Shown: positions 32,201 through 48,592 of the stretch, piece by piece
How the letters are laid out: each line of letters opens with the position of its first letter
Numbering within the stretch: position 1 is the stretch's first letter
Assembly: GCF_007859305.1 (NCBI RefSeq)
Contig: NZ_VOHE01000001.1
Location: 186,001 to 250,000, forward strand
Source: Luteimonas wenzhouensis
GTDB lineage: Bacteria > Pseudomonadota > Gammaproteobacteria > Xanthomonadales > Xanthomonadaceae
Direction of reading: 5' to 3'
DNA: 64,000 nt
Notes under the pieces: model-generated
Databases searched by the model: none
Told to the model about the DNA's origin: nothing
What the model saw: the letters and a program-made list of their open reading frames with translations, nothing else
Program-made: the position numbers and the translations under genes

Positions 32201-34210
32201 GTCGCCGTGGCGCCAGTGGTAGTCGCGGTGCTCGCGCACCAGGGTGACCTGCAGTCCCCTGACCGGCCGCGGCCTGCCGTCGGCGCCCACCCGCAGCAGT
32301 TCGAAGCCGGGACTGCTGTTGGCCTCGGCACCGTCGCGGTCGTCGAACTGCGGACGTACGCCGACCAGGGCGTCGGCCGGCCACATCACGCGCGCCAGGC
32401 TGCGGTTGACGCTGCGCCCGCCACTTTCGAACAGGCTGGCGCTGACCACCGCCGAGACCGGCGTGTCGGCCTTCACCTCCTCCGGCAGCGCGATGTCCTG
32501 CTCGATCCGCCCCTGCGCATCGAGCGTCGCCTCGACCACGTCCCTGGCCTCGCGCGGCAGGTTGACGGTCGGGTCGCCGAAGAACCAGCCGGGCATGCCC
32601 TCGAGCGGGTGCTGCTCGACCGTCACCGCCAGGCGCGCGGTGATCCGGTTGCCGGCGGCCGGGGCGCCGTACAGGTAGGCGCCACTGGCCTGCAGGCGCA
32701 GCGGCTGCCCCGGGCGCAGGATGCGCTGGGCCGCGTCCAGTTCCAGCTTCATGCGTTCGGGCAGGAATTCCTCGATCCGCAGAGCCATGCCCTGGACCGC
32801 CTCGCGGCTGGCGGGATCGGTGCGGAACTCGACCTGCCAGCGGCCGGTCGGGGCGTCCACCGGCACCTCGCGCTCGAAGCTGTAGTAGCCCAGCGCCCCA
32901 GGCTCGAGGCGGGTCTCGAAGAACGGCTTGCCGTCCGGCTGCCTGAGACGCACGAACAGCGGCTGCGCCTGCCCGTCCTTCGCCGCCACCAGGCGTCCGT
33001 CGTGGTCGCGCAGCAGCGCCGACACGCGCACCGTCTCGCCGGGCCGGTAGAGGTCGCGCCCGGACCAGGCGAACACGTCGAACCAGCCCTGGGCGCGCCC
33101 GGACACCGCGAATTCCGACAGGTCCAGCGCCGGCTGGTTGAACGGCAGCATCGAGACGTCGTTGCCGCGGCTGGCCACCAGCACGTGGGCCGCGTCCAGG
33201 GTGTATTCGAGCAACGCGTTTCCGTTGCGGTCGGTGGTGGCGCGGTAGATGGTCTCGCCGCGGCCATCGAGGATCCGCAGCGAGACGCCACCGACCGCCT
33301 CGCCGTCGCGCAGCGACGCGGTGTGCACGAACAGCCTGTCGCGGTAGGCGCGCGCGTGCAGGCCGATGTCGCTGACGGTGAAGAACGCGGTCTCGAACTG
33401 GTCCTCGAACGAGCCGGTGCGCTTCATCACTGCGAAGTACAGCCCGGGCTGCTGCAGCTCGGCGATGTCCTGCAGCGGCAGGTAGGTCAGCACCCGCTCG
33501 TTGCGCCGGCCATCGAGCACGAAGCGGTTGACGTAGACCGGCTCGGCCAGCCGCGACAGCGGCGCACGCCCCCTCCAGCTGCTCTCCAGCTCCCAGCTCC
33601 CGCGCCGGCCGCCGCGCTGGTAGTCGGCGAAGAACTTGGGCAGCGAGCCCTCCTTGACCCGCAGGAACTCGACATCCACCTCCGGCACGTTGACCGACAC
33701 CACCGGCAGGCCGCGCGACTCCCTGGCCGGCAGCACACTGCCCTGCGAGGCGAAACCGACCACCGGCGCGAGTTCGCCGGTGTACACCTTCTCCTCCCTG
33801 TCCTCGCCCAGGCGGGTGCCGTCGGCGGCGACCAGGTCGGCGGAGATGCGCACCGTGTAATGGTGGTCGGCCTCGACGTGCGGGTAGCGCAGCACCGTGC
33901 CGTCCTCCGACAGGGTCCAGCCGCTGGGTTCGGCGGGCGGTTCTGCGAACGTCAGCAGGTGGTCGAAGTCCTGGGTGCCGACCAGCGGCCGCGAGAATTC
34001 CAGCGCGATCGCCAGGGCGCCGTCCGCCTGGTCGGGCCAGGCGCGGACCAGGCCGAAGCCCTCGACGGCATCGCGCCGGGCGACGATCGCCTCGCCGCTG
34101 ACGGCGGGCAGCTGCCCGGCCTCGTTGCGCTTGCAGCCCGCCGCCAGCACCACCGCCGCGAGCAGCGCCCACAGCACCGCCCGCCGCCGCCCGATGATCC
34201 GCTTGTCCAC
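29264..34210 (-). CDS. Alpha-2-macroglobulin family lipoprotein (YfhM type)
   Basis: A 1,648-residue periplasmic protease trap. The lipobox LAAGC at 22-26 anchors it. A long series of MG beta-sandwich domains follows, then the thioester domain with YPYGCAEQT, where Cys1163 and Gln1166 would form the internal thioester that captures attacking proteases. The C-terminus is a receptor-like beta domain (NIDVAGVP..., DLLPAGLEVENFNL). Start is GTG 34210, with GGGAGG 8 bp upstream. It lies 107 bp upstream of pbpC; the pair is thought to defend and repair the cell wall after outer-membrane breach. Confidence 0.93.
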   Translation of the reverse strand: MDKRIIGRRRAVLWALLAAVVLAAGCKRNEAGQLPAVSGEAIVARRDAVEGFGLVRAWPDQADGALAIALEFSRPLVGTQDFDHLLTFAEPPAEPSGWTLSEDGTVLRYPHVEADHHYTVRISADLVAADGTRLGEDREEKVYTGELAPVVGFASQGSVLPARESRGLPVVSVNVPEVDVEFLRVKEGSLPKFFADYQRGGRRGSWELESSWRGRAPLSRLAEPVYVNRFVLDGRRNERVLTYLPLQDIAELQQPGLYFAVMKRTGSFEDQFETAFFTVSDIGLHARAYRDRLFVHTASLRDGEAVGGVSLRILDGRGETIYRATTDRNGNALLEYTLDAAHVLVASRGNDVSMLPFNQPALDLSEFAVSGRAQGWFDVFAWSGRDLYRPGETVRVSALLRDHDGRLVAAKDGQAQPLFVRLRQPDGKPFFETRLEPGALGYYSFEREVPVDAPTGRWQVEFRTDPASREAVQGMALRIEEFLPERMKLELDAAQRILRPGQPLRLQASGAYLYGAPAAGNRITARLAVTVEQHPLEGMPGWFFGDPTVNLPREARDVVEATLDAQGRIEQDIALPEEVKADTPVSAVVSASLFESGGRSVNRSLARVMWPADALVGVRPQFDDRDGAEANSSPGFELLRVGADGRPRPVRGLQVTLVREHRDYHWRHGDGGWEYEFSRRYENVETRTVDVGETAARLDFAVEWGEYRLDVRDPETKLVTRYPFRAGWGWGDDNRGLDARPDKVKLSLDRSGYRAGDTLEVTVTPPHPGKGLLLVESDRLLYVQEIEARAGRTFRIPVTQDWERHDVYVTALVFRGGSAPSKVTPARAVGVAHVPMDRRDRRVAVGLKAPGTITPEGPLQVVLSAPQLAGKEAWATVSAVDVGILNITRYPVPDARAHFFAQRRLGVDAWDVYGRVIESYEGGAARLRFGGDMALAALPQARRPTARVQTVDLFSGPVRLDAQGNARVRLDVPDFNGTLRVSALVYSADGYGSREVETLVRAPLVAEASMPRVMAPGDRGTVTLDLANYSGRDGRFEVRVDGVGPLTVGEGARRVELSADGRTTLNFPVTAGRGHTVAQVRVRVDGSGVKVDRRYDLPVRAAWPSILRSNTRALATPAPITLDGSLADGLLPGSVTAQFTVSALPPIPFASAIRGALDYPYGCAEQTASKGYAALQLDGATVEMLGIRDVDAGKRRQYVEGALGRLASLQTGAGHFSMWGDGSYVNPLLTPYIVEFLLDARDAGFNVPEAMLQKALERLGEDLLAGGEQFYGRDHRSHLRFAYQAYAGYALARVNRAPLGTLRALHDNDRRHALGPLPLLHLGLALSLQGDGARGAQAIEQAFAFKGDRPGLLWDYGSPLRDQALMVALVQERGLAKPAHLARAVEVGRELDARRGDRGRLYLSTQEQIALARLGRALAASPGHRVAGTLAEGGVAQEVAPARIVGRTYDAAALARGVRFEPRLATAGTDDAGARPPLFVNIDVAGVPASPPAPDAGTVKVERRLYTTEGKPWTPAPLKEGEALIVGVTVTSDVAIRDALLTDLLPAGLEVENFNLGDARQWADVVVAGVRISERADAARVRHEEYRDDRYVAALDLDAGRAARVFYLVRAVTPGTYAVPPPMVEDMYRPDVRGVGRALPASITVVQP

Positions 34211-34280
34211 GCGCGCCCCTCCCGGCCGTCCCGCGGCCAGTATAGAGAGGTCCCCGGCCCGGGCCGAGCCGGGGCGGAGG

Positions 34281-36869
<2,589 letters not shown>

Positions 36870-37142
36870 CGGATTGCTTGCATCCTCGTGGCGCCGGGCG
36901 AGGCCGGCCCGTCGGGAACGGTGGCCCGGAAACGTGGCGGCGGGGCTGTTCGGCCCCGCCGTGGACAAGGGTGGAATGCTATCACGAAACGGCGTTCCAC
37001 GCCACCGGATTCCGCACAAAAACAAGCACTTGCGCGACCGGAGGGGCGTTGTCCCACGGTCGTCGGATGGCACGCCGGCCGGCCGCCGCGCCCACTGCCC
37101 GCGTCCGGTTGCTCCGCCACGGCGAGCGGCAGCATCCCGACC

Positions 37143-37166
37143 GCAGGAGCGGCTTCAGCCGCGACC
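37143..37166 (+). repeat. Single GTAG-type REP unit
   Basis: The 22-nt sequence 37145-37166, beginning AGGAGCGGCTTCAGCCGC, is identical to the repeat found twice at 59648-59744; the leading GT of the GTAG tetranucleotide is GC here. The unit folds into a GCGGC/GCCGC hairpin. This is typical of intergenic REP elements in xanthomonads. Confidence 0.75.
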
Positions 37167-37218
37167 GGTCTGCGCCCGCGTGGAAGGCCGTTCCCGCCAC
37201 CGTCGCAAGGTCGCGCGG

Positions 37219-37252
37219 CCCTCCCCTGGCACCCTCCCCTGGCACCCTCCCC
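37219..37252 (+). repeat. 13-bp tandem repeat
   Basis: Two perfect copies of CCCTCCCCTGGCA (37219-37231, 37232-37244) and a partial third (CCCTCCCC). A short slippage-type repeat in the gyrA-mtnA gap. Confidence 0.7.
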
Positions 37253-37319
37253 GGGCCGCGGGCGGCGTGCATCGCCACGCCGCCCGGACTGCTCCGGCGC
37301 GGTCCGGCCGGGCGCGCGC

Positions 37320-38390
37320 TCAGGGGCCGAACATCGCCCGCATCGCCTCGGCGTCCGGCCGCTCGACCACGCCCTTCTCGGTGACGATGGCGTCGATCAA
37401 CGCGGCCGGGGTGACGTCGAACACCGGGTTCCACGCCGCCACGCCCTCGGCGACCACGCGAGTGCCGCCGATGCCGAACAGTTCGGCCGGATCGCGCTCC
37501 TCGATCTCGATCAGGTCGCCGGACGCGGTGTCCATGTCCACCGTCGACGAGGGCGCCACCACCATGAACCTCGCGCCGTGGTGGCGCGCGGCGATCGCCA
37601 GCTGGTAGGTGCCGATCTTGTTGGCGGTGTCGCCATTGGCGCAGATGCGGTCGGCGCCGACGACCACCCACTGCACCGCGCCGGTCTTCATCAGGTGCGC
37701 GGCGGCGGAGTCGGCGATCAGCGTGGCCGGGATGCCGTCCTGCAGCAGCTCCCACGCGGTCAGGCGCGCGCCCTGCTGCCAGGGGCGGGTCTCGCCGGCG
37801 AAGACCCTGTCGATCCGGCCTTCGGCCACGCCGGCGCGGATCACGCCCAGCGCGGTACCGAAGCCGGCGGTGGCCAGCGAACCGGTGTTGCAGTGGGTGA
37901 GCACGCCGCTGCCGGGCGCGATCAGCGAGGCGCCGAGCGTGCCCATGGCGCGGTTGGCGGCCAGGTCTTCACTCTCGATCGCGCGCGCCTCGGCCTCGAG
38001 CGCTGCGCGCCAGTCCATGCCCTCGCCGGCCTGGGCGCGCACCAGCGCGGCGCGCATCCGCGCCAGCGCCCAGGCCAGGTTGACCGCGGTCGGGCGCGCC
38101 GCGTTGAGCCGCTGCATCGCCGGCTCGAGCAGCCGCGCGGCCTCGGCCGCATCGGCCGCCTCGACCTCGCGCGCGGCCAGCACCACGCCCCAGGCCGCGG
38201 AAATGCCGATCGCCGGCGCGCCGCGCACGGCCAGCGCGCGGATCGCCTCGGCCACTTCATCGCTGCTGCGGCAGGCAAGGTACTCCACCGCGAACGGCAG
38301 GCGCCGCTGGTCGAGCAGTTCCAGCGCCTCGCCCGTCCAGCGGATCGGGCGGATGCGGTCGTAGCGGGCGTAGTCGATGGCGTCGGTCAT
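37320..38390 (-). CDS. mtnA: Methylthioribose-1-phosphate isomerase
   Basis: A 356-residue enzyme of methionine salvage that isomerises 5-methylthioribose-1-phosphate to the ribulose form. The catalytic pair is visible: Cys167 in [11 protein letters not shown] and Asp247 in [19 protein letters not shown]. The N-terminal [13 protein letters not shown] is also diagnostic and separates it from the related eIF2B proteins. Other mtn genes are not in the window. Confidence 0.95.
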   Translation of the reverse strand: MTDAIDYARYDRIRPIRWTGEALELLDQRRLPFAVEYLACRSSDEVAEAIRALAVRGAPAIGISAAWGVVLAAREVEAADAAEAARLLEPAMQRLNAARPTAVNLAWALARMRAALVRAQAGEGMDWRAALEAEARAIESEDLAANRAMGTLGASLIAPGSGVLTHCNTGSLATAGFGTALGVIRAGVAEGRIDRVFAGETRPWQQGARLTAWELLQDGIPATLIADSAAAHLMKTGAVQWVVVGADRICANGDTANKIGTYQLAIAARHHGARFMVVAPSSTVDMDTASGDLIEIEERDPAELFGIGGTRVVAEGVAAWNPVFDVTPAALIDAIVTEKGVVERPDAEAMRAMFGP

Positions 38391-38502
38391 GACGCGATTC
38401 TAGCGGGGCGTCCCGGATGCAGTCCCAACCCGCCCGCGACGGCCACGTCCGCGCCCTCGCCCCGCACCGCACGCCCGGCGCGGCCGCGCGGCGGGCGGGG
38501 GC

Positions 38503-42542
<4,040 letters not shown>

Positions 42543-42548
42543 TCACGC

Positions 42549-42640
42549 GGGAGCGGGTGCCTCCGGGTGCGAAATCAAGGAGGAGGCGATGGCCGCAGGC
42601 CGTCGCCGGGGGACATTCGCACCCGGGGGTACCCGCTCCC
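42549..42640 (+). ncRNA. Structured element, copy 2 (unknown class)
   Basis: Read on the plus strand. The outer stem has 25-nt arms (42549-42573 with 42616-42640), all paired with two wobbles. The 5' loop ATCAAGGAGGA (42574-42584), a 10-bp inner hairpin (GGCGATGGCC / GGCCGTCGCC around GCA) and the 3' loop GGGGGACA (42608-42615) follow. Its outer stem is unrelated in sequence to copy 1 except next to the loops (GCGAA / TTCGC). Confidence 0.6.
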
Positions 42641-42728
42641 GGCGCCGCGCGCACTCCCCGGCCGCCCCTCTCGGCGGACCAGACGGCCAGCGGCTTCGGC
42701 AAACCAGCTGGCAGACACAGGTACGGAC

Positions 42729-42748
42729 GCCGCACGCGCACGTGCGGC
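42729..42748. repeat. Perfect 8-bp stem palindrome
   Basis: GCCGCACG and CGTGCGGC flank CGCA. It lies between the structured elements and the zipA stop. No known function. Confidence 0.5.
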
Positions 42749-42757
42749 CCAGGCGAA

Positions 42758-42781
42758 GGGGGCCGGAAGCCCGGCGCCCCC
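42758..42781 (-). terminator. Hairpin after zipA
   Basis: On the minus strand, 16 bp past the zipA stop, a GGGG(C)GCCGG / CCGGCCCC hairpin with a GCTT loop. There is no U-tract, so termination is possible but not shown. If it works, ligA needs its own promoter within the gap. Confidence 0.45.
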
Positions 42782-42796
42782 GGGAAATGTCCGCGC

Positions 42797-43528
42797 TTAC
42801 CAGCGCGGGCTGCGCGTGACCGGCGGCGCCTCGTGCTCGCGGTCCCAGGCGCGCATCTCGTCGCGCAGGCCGGCGATGCGCTGCCGGCCGAGTGCGTTGC
42901 GCTGCTCGTCGAGCACCACGCCATCGAGCAGCTCGGCCATCCGCTGCGCGGCCGGCAGCATCGCGTCCCAGGCATCGAGCGCGCTCACCGGCGCCGGCAG
43001 CGTGAGGAAGAACGCGATCGCCGGAGTTTCCAGCGACTGGATCTCGGCCATGTCGAAGCTGCCCGGCTTGCGGATGTTGGCCACGCTGAAGATCGGCCCA
43101 CGCTCGGGATGGCTCTCCACCAGCCGGTGGAACACGTTCATGTGGCCATAGGTCAGGCCCGCTTTCTCCGCCGCGACCACGATGTCCGGCCCGCGCAGTA
43201 CCTGTCCGGCCTTGGCCGCCACGTACAGCGTCACGATCCGGTCGAACTCGTCGCTGACCCGCTTGCCCAGTTCGCTGTTGGGCGAGGCCGCGCCGACGGT
43301 GCCGTCGAGCAGCTCCATCTCGGTCTGCACCGCTTCCTCGTCGGCGCCTTCCGCCGCGTCGGCCAGTTCGCGCTCGATCTCCGCGCCCAGCGTCGGCTCC
43401 GCGCGCCCCGGCTCCCCGTCGCGCGACACCCGGCGTCCCTGGCCCTGCCGCGGCCGGGTCCCGAAGTACCAGATCGCCGCCAGCAGGATCAGCCCTGCCA
43501 CCAGGATGCCAATGCGCAGTTCGGTCAT
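42797..43528 (-). CDS. zipA: Cell division protein ZipA
   Basis: A 243-residue divisome protein tethering FtsZ to the inner membrane. The N-terminal helix is at 5-22 (RIGILVAGLILLAAIWYFG), then a charged, disordered linker, and the C-terminal FtsZ-binding domain from about 100 (IVTLYVAAKAGQVLRGPDIVVAAEKAGLTYGHMNVFHR). The linker is shorter than in E. coli (328 residues total), as is usual in xanthomonads. It follows smc by 28 bp. Confidence 0.93.
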   Translation of the reverse strand: MTELRIGILVAGLILLAAIWYFGTRPRQGQGRRVSRDGEPGRAEPTLGAEIERELADAAEGADEEAVQTEMELLDGTVGAASPNSELGKRVSDEFDRIVTLYVAAKAGQVLRGPDIVVAAEKAGLTYGHMNVFHRLVESHPERGPIFSVANIRKPGSFDMAEIQSLETPAIAFFLTLPAPVSALDAWDAMLPAAQRMAELLDGVVLDEQRNALGRQRIAGLRDEMRAWDREHEAPPVTRSPRW

Positions 43529-43556
43529 GCCGCTCCTCCGAAGGTCGTGCAGGGGC

Positions 43557-46500
43557 TCACGCGGCGCCGGCCAGGCGCGCGGCCTCGGCCAGGTCCACGG
43601 ATACCAGGCGGCTCACGCCCGGCTCGCGCATGGTAACCCCGCACAGCTGCTGCGCCGCTTCCATCGTCGCCTTGTTGTGGGTGACGAACAGGAACTGCAC
43701 CTGCTCGCTCATCTCCGAGACCATCGCGGTGAAGCGGCCGACGTTGGCCTCGTCGAGCGGCGCATCCACCTCGTCAAGCAGGCAGAACGGCGCCGGGTTG
43801 AGCCTGAAAATCGCGAACACCAGCGCCACCGCCGTCATCGCCTTCTCGCCGCCCGACAGCAGCGAGATGTTGCTCACCCGCTTGCCCGGCGGGCGCGCCA
43901 TGATCGCCACGCCGGTGTCGAGCAGGTCCTCGCCGGTCAGCTCCAGGTAGGCGTGGCCGCCGCCGAACAGGCGCGGGTAGAGCTCCTGCATGCCCGAGTT
44001 CACCCGGTCGAAGGTGTCCTTGAAGCGGCCGCGGGTCTCGCGGTCGATCTTGCGGATCGCCTCCTCCAGGGTCTCGAGCGCGGTACGCAGGTCGGCGTCC
44101 TGGGCGTCGAGGTATTCCTTGCGCTGCGCGGCCTCGGCGTGCTCCTGGATCGCGGCCAGGTTGACCGGCTCGAGCCGGCGCAGCTTCGCGTCGAAGTCCG
44201 CGACCATCTTTTCCCAGGCCGCGGCGTCGGCATCCTCCGGGAGCCCGGCGAGCACCTCGTCGAGCACGAAACCGGCCTCCGCGACCGCCTCGGCCAGCTG
44301 GGTGGCGCGGATGTCGAGCGCCTGCTGGTCGAGCCGCCGCTGCGCGATCGCCTCGCGCTGGGACAGCGCCTGCTGCTCGCGCTCATGGCGCACGCGCTCG
44401 AACTCGCGCAGTTCGGCATCGATGCCCTCCAGCGCCGAGCGCGCCTCGGCCAGGGTGCGTTCGACCAGCACCCGCTGCTCGAGCGCAGCCTGCCGCTGCT
44501 GCTCGAGTTCCTGCACCGGGGCATCGCCCTGCGACAGCTGCGCGGCCAGTTCGCCCAGGCGCGCGTCGAGCTGGCCGCGCTGCCCGCCCATGCGCTCCAA
44601 GGCCTGGGCCAGCGCCACCACCTGGGCGCGCTGCGATTCGAGCGTCAGCGCCAGGGCGTGCGCGGCGTCGCGCGATTCGCGGGCGGCCGCGCGGGCGGCG
44701 TCGCGGGCCTCGACCAGGTTGCGGCGCTCGGCCTCGAGCGCGGCGCGGCGGGACTCGAGCTCGGCCATCCGGCCAACCGCGTCCTCGAGCGAGGTGCGCG
44801 CCTGGCGCGCCTGCCGTGCGCTGTCGTCGATGACTTCGACCAGCTGGGCCAGTTCGGCCTCGATCTTCTCGATCCGGGCGCGGGCGCTGTCCAGGCGGCC
44901 CTGCTGGCCCTGCAGCTGGCCGGCGAGTTCGGAGACGTTGCGATGGGCCATGTAGAGCTGGCGCTGCGCGTCCTCGCGCTGCTGCTCGGCCGCCAGCAGC
45001 CGCTCGCGACCGGAGGCCAGCGCGGCGTCGAGCTCGTGCTCGCGCGCCTGCAGCTGCTCGATCCGCGCACGCAGTTCCTTGATCTCGCGCTCGCGCAGCA
45101 GCGCGCCCTGCTTGGCCGCGCCGGTGCGCAGCACCCGCACCCAGCCGGCGCCGAGGCGCTCGCCGGCGCGGGTGATCACCGATTCGCCCTCGCCCAGCCG
45201 CGCCTGCAGCGCGCGCGCCTCGGCCAGGGAGTCGGCCACGTGCAGCCGCGCCAGCATGCGCCGGATCGCGCGCGCGCCTTGGACCTTGGCCGCCAGCGAG
45301 GTCGGCGCGACCGGCTCGTCGCCGTCCTCGGCCGCCACCAGGGCCAGCCGGCCCTCCCCCAGTTCGCCCAGGGCGTCGACCAGGGCTTCCGGGGCCTGGA
45401 CCAGCACGCCCTCGATCAGCTGCCCGAGGGCGCTCTCGACCGCGTTCTCCCAGCCCGGCTCGACCACCAGCCGCTCGCCCACGCGCGCGGCCGAATCCAG
45501 CCCGCGCTGACGCAGCCATTCGACCGCGGCGCCCTGCTCCTGGCCGAGCGCGGCGTGCTGCAGGGTCTCGAGCGACGACAGCCGGCCGCGGGCCTCCTGC
45601 GCCTGCTTGCGCACGTCCGACAGCTCGGCCTGGCTGGCGCGCTGCTGGTCCTGCAGCTCCACCGCGGCCTGCTTGCGACGCTCCAGCTCCTCGGTCAGCC
45701 CGTCCAACGCCAGCTTCTGCTCCTCGTGGCGCAGGACGATGTCCTCGAACGCCTGCGACAGCGCCTCCAGGTCGAGCGCCGCGCGCTCGGCCTGGAGCTG
45801 TTCGCGGCGGCGGTCGGCGTCGAGCGCCTGGCGGTCGAGGTAATCGACGCGGGTGCGTTCCACGTCGCCCGCGCGCGCGGCCTGGTTCTGCTCGCGCTGG
45901 TGTTCTTCCCAGCGCTGCTGCCAGTCGGCCAGCGCCTCCTCGGCCTCGCGCAGCGCCTCCTGGCGCACGCCGTCGTCCTCGCGCAGCGCCTCCAGGCGCG
46001 GCTCGGCCTCGGCGATCGCGGCCTGCAGCTCCTCGAGCCGGGCCTGGTCGCCGCTGATGTGGGCGCCGATCTCCTCCAGCGCGTGCCGGGTCTCCTCGCG
46101 CGCCTTGACCAGGCGTTCGGCGAGCTCGCGCTGGTGGGCGATCTGCTGCTCGATCCGGGCCAAGGTGCCGCCGACCTCGTAGCTCCCGGCCTGGGCGCGG
46201 GCCAGGGCCGCGGACGCCTCGTCACGGCGCACGCGCCCGGTCTCGAGCTCGCGCTCGGCCTCGCGCTGCTCGGCGATCAGCTGCTGCAGGCGGGTTTCCT
46301 CCTGCGACAGGCCCTCGCGCAGCGCCTGCAGCTGGACGTCGAGGGCGCGGAACTCGAGCGCCTTCCACTCCGCGTCGCGGATCTTCCGCTCGGCCTGGAT
46401 CGCGGTGTACTGCTCGGCCTGGCGCGCCTGGCGGGCCAGGTGCTGGAGCTGCTTGCCGACTTCCTCGCGCAGGTCGTTGAGGCGGTCGAGATTCTCGCGG

Positions 46501-47060
46501 GTGTGGCGGATGCGGTTCTCGGTCTCGCGGCGCCGCTCCTTGTACTTGGAGATGCCGGCCGCCTCCTCGAGGTAGACCCGCAGCTCCTCGGGCTTGGCCT
46601 CGATCACCTGGCTGATCATGCCCTGCTCGATGATCGAGTAGCTGCGCGGGCCCAGGCCGGTACCGAGGAACAGGTCGGTGATGTCCCGGCGGCGGCAGCG
46701 GGCGCCGTTGAGGTAGTAGCTGCTCTGGCCGTCGCGGCTCACGGTGCGCTTGACCGAGATCTCGTTGAATGCGGCGTACTCGCCCGAGATGGTGTGGTCG
46801 GAGTTGTCGAAGATCAGCTCGACCGTGGCCTGCGAGACCGGCTTGCGCGCGCTCGAGCCGGCGAAGATCACGTCGGTCAGCGAGTCGCCGCGCAGGCGGC
46901 TGGCCGAGCTCTCGCCCATCACCCAGCGCACCGCGTCGATGATGTTGGACTTGCCGCAGCCGTTCGGCCCCACCACGCCGGTCATGTTGGTCGGCAGGTG
47001 CAGGGTGGTGGGGTCGACGAAGGACTTGAAACCCGACAGCTTGATGGTGGACAGGCGCAT
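43557..47060 (-). CDS. smc: Chromosome segregation protein SMC
   Basis: A 1,167-residue condensin ATPase. Walker A GPNGCGKSN lies at 31-39. Long coiled coils (about 165-500 and 670-1000) flank the hinge, which starts near VEWLRQRGLDSAARVGERLVVEPG. The C-terminal head has the signature LLSGGEKAMTAVAL and Walker B CLLDEVDAPLDE. Start ATG 47060 by homology. It lies upstream of zipA and ligA, a common xanthomonad/pseudomonad order. Confidence 0.95.
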   Translation of the reverse strand: MRLSTIKLSGFKSFVDPTTLHLPTNMTGVVGPNGCGKSNIIDAVRWVMGESSASRLRGDSLTDVIFAGSSARKPVSQATVELIFDNSDHTISGEYAAFNEISVKRTVSRDGQSSYYLNGARCRRRDITDLFLGTGLGPRSYSIIEQGMISQVIEAKPEELRVYLEEAAGISKYKERRRETENRIRHTRENLDRLNDLREEVGKQLQHLARQARQAEQYTAIQAERKIRDAEWKALEFRALDVQLQALREGLSQEETRLQQLIAEQREAERELETGRVRRDEASAALARAQAGSYEVGGTLARIEQQIAHQRELAERLVKAREETRHALEEIGAHISGDQARLEELQAAIAEAEPRLEALREDDGVRQEALREAEEALADWQQRWEEHQREQNQAARAGDVERTRVDYLDRQALDADRRREQLQAERAALDLEALSQAFEDIVLRHEEQKLALDGLTEELERRKQAAVELQDQQRASQAELSDVRKQAQEARGRLSSLETLQHAALGQEQGAAVEWLRQRGLDSAARVGERLVVEPGWENAVESALGQLIEGVLVQAPEALVDALGELGEGRLALVAAEDGDEPVAPTSLAAKVQGARAIRRMLARLHVADSLAEARALQARLGEGESVITRAGERLGAGWVRVLRTGAAKQGALLREREIKELRARIEQLQAREHELDAALASGRERLLAAEQQREDAQRQLYMAHRNVSELAGQLQGQQGRLDSARARIEKIEAELAQLVEVIDDSARQARQARTSLEDAVGRMAELESRRAALEAERRNLVEARDAARAAARESRDAAHALALTLESQRAQVVALAQALERMGGQRGQLDARLGELAAQLSQGDAPVQELEQQRQAALEQRVLVERTLAEARSALEGIDAELREFERVRHEREQQALSQREAIAQRRLDQQALDIRATQLAEAVAEAGFVLDEVLAGLPEDADAAAWEKMVADFDAKLRRLEPVNLAAIQEHAEAAQRKEYLDAQDADLRTALETLEEAIRKIDRETRGRFKDTFDRVNSGMQELYPRLFGGGHAYLELTGEDLLDTGVAIMARPPGKRVSNISLLSGGEKAMTAVALVFAIFRLNPAPFCLLDEVDAPLDEANVGRFTAMVSEMSEQVQFLFVTHNKATMEAAQQLCGVTMREPGVSRLVSVDLAEAARLAGAA

Positions 47061-47128
47061 GCGGCGTTGGGGGTCCCTGCCGCGCCGGCCGGCGCGGCAC
47101 CAATGTTGATCAGGAACAGCAGGATTGA

Positions 47129-47147
47129 CTTGCAAGCCATTGAATGG
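47129..47147. promoter_or_regulatory. Two abutting palindromes upstream of smc
   Basis: CTTGCAAG (47129-47136) is followed at once by CCATTGAATGG (47137-47147); both are perfect palindromes, the second with a one-base centre. They sit about 70-85 bp upstream of the smc start, in the only AT-rich patch of the gap. TTGCAA could also act as a -35 box on the minus strand. A binding site or promoter is inferred. Confidence 0.35.
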
Positions 47148-47218
47148 CGTAGGATCGCGGGGATCCGGACGCCGTTCGAATCCGCGAGTATAGCGACCGC
47201 CCGCCCGCCAGCGCCCTC

Positions 47219-48588
<1,370 letters not shown>

Positions 48589-48592
<4 letters not shown>

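Larger units (their letters stand above)
36870..37319. other. 450-bp gap upstream of gyrA with repeats
   Basis: No gene is supported. The part nearest gyrA (about 36960-37035) is AT-richer and probably holds the gyrA promoter, though I cannot pick a convincing -35/-10 pair. A single REP unit and a 13-bp tandem repeat lie further out, toward the mtnA 3' end. Confidence 0.6.

Noticed and set aside
37219-37252. CRISPR-like array
   Set aside because: Only two and a half 13-bp direct repeats without spacers, and no cas genes.
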